Assembly (NCBI GenBank): GCA_013154035.1 | Contig: JAADDH010000088.1 | Location: 1 to 33,028 of the forward strand | Origin: Candidatus Iainarchaeum sp. | Lineage (GTDB): Archaea; Iainarchaeota; Iainarchaeia; JAADDC01 | DNA length: 33,028 nucleotides | Reading direction: 5' to 3' | Shown here: positions 27,887 through 33,028 of the stretch, piece by piece | How positions within the stretch are numbered: the first letter of the stretch is position 1 | Layout of the letters: each line of letters starts with the position of its first letter | The notes under the pieces: model-generated | What the model saw: only the letters and a program-made list of their open reading frames with translations | The model's database searches: none | Told to the model about the DNA's origin: nothing | Position numbers and translations under genes: made by a program

Positions 27887-27940
27887 CTCAGACGGTTTGC
27901 TTCTCATCACCAGTCAGCGGTTGTACACGTCATCATCGCC
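27885..27940 (-). ncRNA. box C/D guide sRNA (candidate 2)
   Basis: Minus strand: C box ATGATGA (27936-27930), guide CGTGTACAACCG, D' CTGA (27917-27914), 3-nt spacer CTG, C' GTGATGA (27910-27904), guide GAAGCAAACCGT, D CTGA (27891-27888); upstream TATA-like CTTATATTC near 27962-27970. Confidence 0.87.
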
Positions 27941-27999
27941 GTAAGAATCAGCAGATCAAAGAATATAAGCGTGCTGAGTGCGGGGGCATGCATTCAGAA

Positions 28000-28154
28000 C
28001 GGCTGCCATGTCAGCCGGCACCACGGAGGGTTCCTACGGAACCCTGCCACTGTGGACCTGACTAATCATAAAAGGGCCTACTAAGCGAACGAAGTGGGCA
28101 CATGCCACCACATCGCGAACTCTGTTCGCACGCACGCAAGCGGAGCTTGCGATG
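28000..28154. repeat. tandem short-loop hairpin cluster
   Basis: CGGCTG..CAGCCG (28000-28017), AGGGTTCC-TAC-GGAACCCT (28027-28045), GCGAAC-TCT-GTTCGC (28115-28129), CGCAAGC-GGA-GCTTGCG (28135-28151). Confidence 0.75.
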
Positions 28155-28192
28155 GAGCAGTTGGTGTGATGGCGGGGGCTGGGATTCGAACG

Positions 28193-28364
28193 GCCAGCTT
28201 CTCTGGCGACCCGGAGTTCCTCCGAGCGCGCCTGACGTAGTCAGTGCGCCGAACGACGGGCAGCATTCGCTAGCGCTCAGCTACCCATGGGAATATTGCA
28301 GAAATAGTGGTTGTGCGTGGGGCCGAAGCGCCCCACCCGCGACTCGCCGGCCGCGTATCGGCCG
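28193..28364. repeat. tandem short-loop hairpin cluster containing a tRNA 3'-end-like segment at its edge
   Basis: GCCAG..CTGGC (28193-28207), CGGAG-TTC-CTCCG (28212-28224), CTGAC-GTA-GTCAG (28232-28244), GGGCAGC..GCTACCC (28258-28286), GTGGGGC..GCCCCAC (28317-28336), CGGCCG..CGGCCG (28348-28364). Confidence 0.72.
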
Positions 28365-28367
28365 TAG

Positions 28368-28451
28368 TGCGGGGGCTGGGATTCGAACCCAGGCAGGCAC
28401 TAAGCCACCGGACCCTCAATCCGGCCCCTTTGTCCCCTCGGGCACCCCCGC
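28368..28451 (-). tRNA. tRNA-Leu (anticodon GAG)
   Basis: Minus strand: acceptor GCGGGGG/CCCCCGC, anticodon arm CCGGA-TTGAGGG-TCCGG, long variable arm, T-arm CTGGG TTCGAAT CCCAG. Confidence 0.95.
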
Positions 28452-28454
28452 AGC

Positions 28455-28615
28455 CGCCATCCCGGCTGGCGTGACGATGGGGCTACCGCCCCTATCACCC
28501 CGAAGAGGGTGCTTCCAGCACCCTGCAGTGGGTTGTGCGTCCGATCGTAGATCGGACCCGCGCCAGCACCTAACAAGAGCTGGAACAGAAAGCGCCCGGT
28601 GCAGAAGCACCAGGC
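28455..28615. repeat. tandem short-loop hairpin cluster upstream of tRNA-Leu
   Basis: CGCCA..TGGCG (28455-28471), GGGGC-TACC-GCCCC (28479-28492), AGGGTGCT-TCC-AGCACCCT (28506-28524), GTCCGATC-GTA-GATCGGAC (28539-28557), CCAGC..GCTGG (28563-28583), GGTGC-AGAA-GCACC (28598-28611). Confidence 0.75.
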
Positions 28616-28649
28616 ACCCAGCTATTGAGACCCGAGCAATATGCGTTAA

Positions 28650-28672
28650 GAACAAACAAAAATAAAAAGGGT
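28650..28672 (-). terminator. T-rich archaeal-type terminator downstream of the surface protein gene (or TATA element for the tRNA-Leu unit)
   Basis: Minus strand CCCTTTTTATTTTTGTTTGTTCTT immediately after the stop codon. Confidence 0.6.
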
Positions 28673-28676
28673 GGCG

Positions 28677-31600
28677 TTAGATGAAGCGGGCAGCGAGGGC
28701 CAAGAGAACAAGGGCCACGCCCACTGCAACCACTGGATTCTCAGGCGCTGAAGACACGCCCTTGAATGCATGCACAGAGATGCTCTTCTGAACGCCCTGC
28801 CAAGTCACCGTCACAGTGTAGTAGCCGGCACCGGTAATGTCCACCTCGCAGGCCTTGTGTCCATTCTTGTCCACTGTCTTCAGTTCATACTGGGCAAGAG
28901 CAGTGGTATCATCCGTACGAATGACGTGAATCACTGCGTCGCTACATGCCAAATCCACGTACTTGCCATCAATCTCACCCTCCGCCCACACCCGGGCAGG
29001 AGCGCCGTTCTCCTTGCTAAGGATCAGTTCGTAGCTGTGACCCTCCTTCGTAGCGACGATCGTAGTGTTCTTCTCAACAACGTGGCCGTTGGTATCGCTC
29101 ACCCATACCGTGTACACGTAGTTACCTTCGCTGGGAAGGAAGACGTTGAACTCGTGCTCAAAGGCACGTCCAGACACAGGCTCGCTGTAAGATAAACCAT
29201 AGCCGTTCACGTCCACATGTGCCAGTCCGAAGTCGTCGTGCGCGCTCACAAAAATCGTGGCATAGGTACCAGCAGCCACGCTAGAAGGTGCAGATATATC
29301 CACTACGGGGGGCTGGTCCACAACGCTGACGGAAACAGACCTCTTGGCAACGTTGTGGTATGAATCTGCCGCAACAACCTCAACCACATAGGTTCCTGGT
29401 GTATTGACATCATACTTGCCGGCACACTCGGCAACGCCCGCGCTAACCGGGCAGGCGCCGAAGTATGTACCAGTTACGTAAACGTTCACGTCGCTGAGGT
29501 TCGGATCACTGACAACCGCGTGCCATTCAACCGCAGGAACGTCTGCGTCATACCACGCGTTCAGATCAATGGTTGGGGCATTAGTATCGACCACGTGCAC
29601 CTCAACTGGATGCGATTCGGTCCGCACGTTGCCGAAACTGTCGGACGCAGTTACAGTAATCTTGTGTGGGCTCGCATGTGGGAAGTAATACGTGAACTCG
29701 CGGGACCAGTAGTTCTTGTCCACGTTGGAGTCGCGGTATATCGTGTTACCATCCACGCTAACCACAACGGACTTCACCAAATAGTTGTCCGTCACGGTAA
29801 CGGAGAAGTGATACGGCTGGCCGAGGTTGGCATCGCTAGGTGCAGAGATCATAACAACAGGGGGGATCTGATCGACTGCCTTCCCAAGCGCGTACGTGCG
29901 TGCTGTGTTGCCACTTGTATCGCTGACGGCAACCATTATGTTGTACTCGCCAGGTATGCGGACGGGGATCTTCGCCGTAGCCGTGGCAGACGCCCCAGAC
30001 AGGGGCATGTGCTCGACAAAGTGCCAATCTGAATACCCCGGCCCCCGCACATACACATTGGCGTCGCGCAGGGCCACGTTGTCGCTGGCGGCAAAGCTCA
30101 CCAAGATGTTGCCAGGCACATTCACATCGCGCACGGCAGTCACGCGCACAACTGGCGGAGTACTGTCAGATGCGCGGAACGATAGCTTCCTGGAGTCGCT
30201 GGCGCCCTTTGAATCGTATACCGCAATAACCGCAACGTAGGAACCGGGCTTGGCAACGCGCAGATGCAGAACCGCCGTTGCTCTATATCCGGACAGTGGT
30301 GCAGCAGTTTCGGAAACAAGGGACCCGCTCGCGCTATAAACGTTGAGTTCCGCACGGGAGAGATCGCCGTCCCGGTCAGCAGCAGTAACATCGATATCAT
30401 ACGTACGAGACACTTCGACGCTTGGCGGGAAGCTGTACGAAACGATCTCCGGCGGGTGCTCGCGGTTGTGTACATATATCGTAGTTGTGTACGGAGCACT
30501 CCTTGCACCGCGGTCATCTATTGCAACGACGTTGAGCTTGTGTGCACCTGGGCTAATGCCGTCCCCGGGAGACTGCACTCGGATCACATGGCAGCCATTA
30601 CCATTAACCGCCTGGTAGCCCTGAGCACCACCTGCGATTGCATACACGATCCCAGACACCACGCCATCAGGATCATGGGCACAGACGTTCATCTCAAAGG
30701 GCGCATCTACATACACAGTCCCGAGAATCCTAACGGAGTCAACAACAGGTGGCTTGTTCGGCGGAAGCACCGCCGTAAACTTCCGCGATTCCGCTGTGGA
30801 AAGGCCATGAATGTCATATACGGTAACGGTCGCAGTGTGTTCACCCGCCTCGCTGACAGAAACGTCAAAAGTAACTGTACCGCCAACGGAGGGCAGGTCC
30901 TTGCTCCATCTACCCACAACGGTACCGTTCTGCTCAATCACAAGTTCTGCACGGCCGAGGTCGTTATCCACGTCGCGGGCAGACACCGTGACTTTAAACT
31001 CTCTGCCTACGTACACCTCCGGCGGCACGTTGAACGCAACGATTGCTGGAGCAGAGTACGCAACCACCACCTTCGCCGAAACCTCGCTACTCCATGCGCC
31101 GTCGTCGTCCTTCACCTTTCCGTAGACCGTAAGGGTAGTCGGGATTGCGGGTGCAGTCGCGACGAACTCTGCACAGCCCGCCGAGTCGGGGTTCTTGTAC
31201 TGCCAGTCCGAAGAACCGACCCTGGCAGCGATCTGGACGACCCTGCCATCACTATCCTTCCCACAGACCTTGAAGTCGAAGGTCTTGCCAGGGGATACCT
31301 TCGCCGGCGCAGATATCGTTGCAGTGGGCGGAACGTTTCTCTTCACTGCCTCGGTGCGATAAGTCTTTGTGAGACTCTTGCCATGCGTGTCAGATACGCG
31401 AATCACAACACGGTATTCTCCAGGTGCATCGACGGAGAAATAAAGCGTGGCTGTAGCGCGGGAGCCGGAGACCAGAGATGAATCGTGATCCACAAGATCG
31501 CCCATAGAGTTGTACACGTTGAGCTCAACGGCGTTTAGATCGCCGTCGGCGTCGTACATCGTGACCCTAACCGGAACGCGCTTGCCTACTTCGATCTGTG

Positions 31601-33028
31601 GTGGTACGAACGCTGAAAAAACGGGCGCAGAATATCGGACGTGAACGACGGCTGTGGCAATCTTGCTCCAGGCGCCGTCGTTGTCCTTTGCCTTGCCGTA
31701 AATCGTTAGGTCCGTTTCCCTGCTAGGTGCACGGTACTGGAAGTATGCGCAGCCGTTAGAATCGGGGACGTCATACTGCCAGGACTCGTCACCAACCTTG
31801 CCCGCAACCTGGACAATCTTGCCGTCACTGTCCTTACCACAGACGCGATAGCTGAACGTAGCTCCAGGAATCACAGTTGTCTGAGCTGGAATCACCACGG
31901 CGGTTGGCGGAACGTTCCTGCGGATAGCCGTGAACGTCTTGCTCGCAGTAGAACTCCATGCGCCGTCGTCGTCCTCTGCGCGTGCATAGACCGTGTGCCT
32001 ACCCGCCGTTAGCGGCGCGTAGAGAGTTATCTTCTTACACACGTCGGAGGAGTCAACAGTAACGCTCCTGTGCTCCCTGTTGTCCATCCACGCCTCTATC
32101 TTCACGACCTTGCCGTCGCTGTCCCTTGCACAGACCGTAACGGTGTAAGGAACATCCGTGTATGTAACAGAGTAACCGTCAACCTTGTAGACAACCGGCG
32201 GCTGGTTCGTCTGCTTCTGAAGGACGTGTATGGTAATCGTACCGCTGTCCTTGTAGTATGCGGCGTTTGGACCGTAATACACCCTGATGTGTGTGGTATG
32301 ATCGCCCGCTGAGTCGAACGAAACCGTGTGAGATACGGAGCAACTCGTCGATCCGTCGCAGTGATCGACGTATATACCCTTGCCGTCCACGTAGAAGACG
32401 ATGTGCTGAATGCCCGCGTCGGAACTTGCGGATGCGGTGAGCGTCACTGGATCCCCAACGTGTACAGTGGTGGACGGCTCAACACGGTAGGATATGCTCA
32501 CCGGCGGAGGAGTCGTCTCGACGGTAACAGTGACAGGATCGCTTGTCTTTGCAAGCGTCTCGCCGTTCTCCACGTAGCTCATGACCGCGTAGGCAGTATG
32601 TTCGCCAGATTGGAAGGACGTAGTGTACGAAACGCTGCAACTGCTGCCAAGATAACAATTCTGGCGCTTCCTGGTCACACCGTCAACTACGATATCTAAC
32701 GACTTGATCTCCTCCGCACTACCCTTTGCAGTAAACGTAACGCTTTCTCCCGGTGATACCTTCGTCTTGCTGGCGGATATCTGTACGGATGGTGTGATAT
32801 TGCCAGAAACATGAACGGTCACTGGAGAACTCCAAGCATCGTCCCTTGTCGCGCCATCACAGTCGTCCCATACCATCTGGGCCTGGATCGTGTGATCGCC
32901 AGGAGTATCAAATGTGTGAGTGATCGTCACGGGGCCCTTTGTGCACGTGGGGTTGTATGGAGCGCCACAGTCGAAGTTCGTGACCATCTGTCCGTCGATA
33001 TATATGCGAATCCTCGTCGCAAGGGGCT
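28677..33028 (-). CDS. very large secreted/surface protein with tandem Ig/PKD-like domains and a C-terminal membrane anchor; 5' end beyond window
   Basis: More than 1,430 aa of beta-rich repeats (GxHTVxVxVxD, DSDGKxV, paired Cys); the frame stays open through 33028 (...LATRIRIYIDGQMVTNFDCG); C-terminus NPVVAVGVALVLLALAARFI. Confidence 0.88.
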   Translation of the reverse strand, partial: PLATRIRIYIDGQMVTNFDCGAPYNPTCTKGPVTITHTFDTPGDHTIQAQMVWDDCDGATRDDAWSSPVTVHVSGNITPSVQISASKTKVSPGESVTFTAKGSAEEIKSLDIVVDGVTRKRQNCYLGSSCSVSYTTSFQSGEHTAYAVMSYVENGETLAKTSDPVTVTVETTPPPVSISYRVEPSTTVHVGDPVTLTASASSDAGIQHIVFYVDGKGIYVDHCDGSTSCSVSHTVSFDSAGDHTTHIRVYYGPNAAYYKDSGTITIHVLQKQTNQPPVVYKVDGYSVTYTDVPYTVTVCARDSDGKVVKIEAWMDNREHRSVTVDSSDVCKKITLYAPLTAGRHTVYARAEDDDGAWSSTASKTFTAIRRNVPPTAVVIPAQTTVIPGATFSYRVCGKDSDGKIVQVAGKVGDESWQYDVPDSNGCAYFQYRAPSRETDLTIYGKAKDNDGAWSKIATAVVHVRYSAPVFSAFVPPQIEVGKRVPVRVTMYDADGDLNAVELNVYNSMGDLVDHDSSLVSGSRATATLYFSVDAPGEYRVVIRVSDTHGKSLTKTYRTEAVKRNVPPTATISAPAKVSPGKTFDFKVCGKDSDGRVVQIAARVGSSDWQYKNPDSAGCAEFVATAPAIPTTLTVYGKVKDDDGAWSSEVSAKVVVAYSAPAIVAFNVPPEVYVGREFKVTVSARDVDNDLGRAELVIEQNGTVVGRWSKDLPSVGGTVTFDVSVSEAGEHTATVTVYDIHGLSTAESRKFTAVLPPNKPPVVDSVRILGTVYVDAPFEMNVCAHDPDGVVSGIVYAIAGGAQGYQAVNGNGCHVIRVQSPGDGISPGAHKLNVVAIDDRGARSAPYTTTIYVHNREHPPEIVSYSFPPSVEVSRTYDIDVTAADRDGDLSRAELNVYSASGSLVSETAAPLSGYRATAVLHLRVAKPGSYVAVIAVYDSKGASDSRKLSFRASDSTPPVVRVTAVRDVNVPGNILVSFAASDNVALRDANVYVRGPGYSDWHFVEHMPLSGASATATAKIPVRIPGEYNIMVAVSDTSGNTARTYALGKAVDQIPPVVMISAPSDANLGQPYHFSVTVTDNYLVKSVVVSVDGNTIYRDSNVDKNYWSREFTYYFPHASPHKITVTASDSFGNVRTESHPVEVHVVDTNAPTIDLNAWYDADVPAVEWHAVVSDPNLSDVNVYVTGTYFGACPVSAGVAECAGKYDVNTPGTYVVEVVAADSYHNVAKRSVSVSVVDQPPVVDISAPSSVAAGTYATIFVSAHDDFGLAHVDVNGYGLSYSEPVSGRAFEHEFNVFLPSEGNYVYTVWVSDTNGHVVEKNTTIVATKEGHSYELILSKENGAPARVWAEGEIDGKYVDLACSDAVIHVIRTDDTTALAQYELKTVDKNGHKACEVDITGAGYYTVTVTWQGVQKSISVHAFKGVSSAPENPVVAVGVALVLLALAARFI

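Noticed and set aside
28170-28290. Complete intron-containing tRNA, RNase P RNA or SRP RNA on the minus strand
   Set aside because: Only the T-loop/acceptor 3' segment matches a tRNA; no acceptor 5' strand or anticodon loop. GGAGGAACTCC vaguely recalls an RNase P motif but the partner conserved regions are absent; the SRP helix 8 signature was not found.
28309-28341. Integron attC-like site
   Set aside because: GTTGTGC/GCACAAC resembles but does not match the GTTRRRY/RYYYAAC core, and no integrase or cassette structure is present.
28000-28620. CRISPR array
   Set aside because: Palindromic units are of different sequence and irregular spacing; there are no identical direct repeats or uniform spacers, and no cas genes.
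28102-28665. 187-aa plus-strand ORF
   Set aside because: Runs antisense through tRNA-Leu and the hairpin clusters; Pro/Arg/Ser-rich translation of GC-rich structured DNA.
30264-31481. 405-aa plus-strand ORF
   Set aside because: Antisense to the Ig/PKD repeat gene; its repeats mirror the coding strand.
1-33028. Defence system, prophage or transposase genes
   Set aside because: No integrase, transposase, nuclease/helicase cluster or phage structural gene recognisable in any of the listed ORFs.

Overview
Archaeal chromosomal segment. Most of it (about 0.3-20.2 kb) is a long minus-strand ribosomal-protein and transcription/translation super-cluster. Read in minus-strand order from high to low coordinate it runs: uL3-uL4-uL23-uL2-uS19-uL22-uS3-uL29-aIF1/SUI1-[PAP2 gene on the opposite strand]-Rpp29-uS17-uL14-uL24-eS4-uL5-uS14-uS8-uL6-eL32-eL19-uL18-uS5-uL30-uL15-SecY-Adk-EMC3/DUF106-eL34-eL14-Cbf5-uS13-uS4-uS11-RpoD-eL18-uL13-uS9-RpoN-tRNA-Pro(GGG)-tRNA-Arg(CCT). 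The right part holds a small membrane protein, a ribose-1,5-bisphosphate isomerase/eIF2B-like protein, an HTH+Zn-ribbon regulator, FBP aldolase/phosphatase, an aromatic-type amino-acid permease, a divergent FdhD-like protein without the CxxC motif, a metallophosphoesterase, NMD3, an M18 aminopeptidase, tRNA-Leu(GAG), and the 3' part of a very large Ig/PKD-repeat surface protein cut by the window edge. The observations most worth following up are: (1) two unannotated, near-canonical box C/D sRNA genes flanking the M18 peptidase; (2) a family of dense short-loop hairpins next to tRNA genes, in which the flanking frames are conserved while the stem arms differ between copies but remain complementary, which looks like a structured RNA or DNA element family; (3) two candidate shared TATA elements firing leaderless genes in both directions, one of them associated with a PAP2 gene inserted antisense in the S10-type operon; (4) an FdhD-like protein without catalytic cysteines. 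All assignments were made by eye from the sequence and supplied translations; no searches or folding programs were run.
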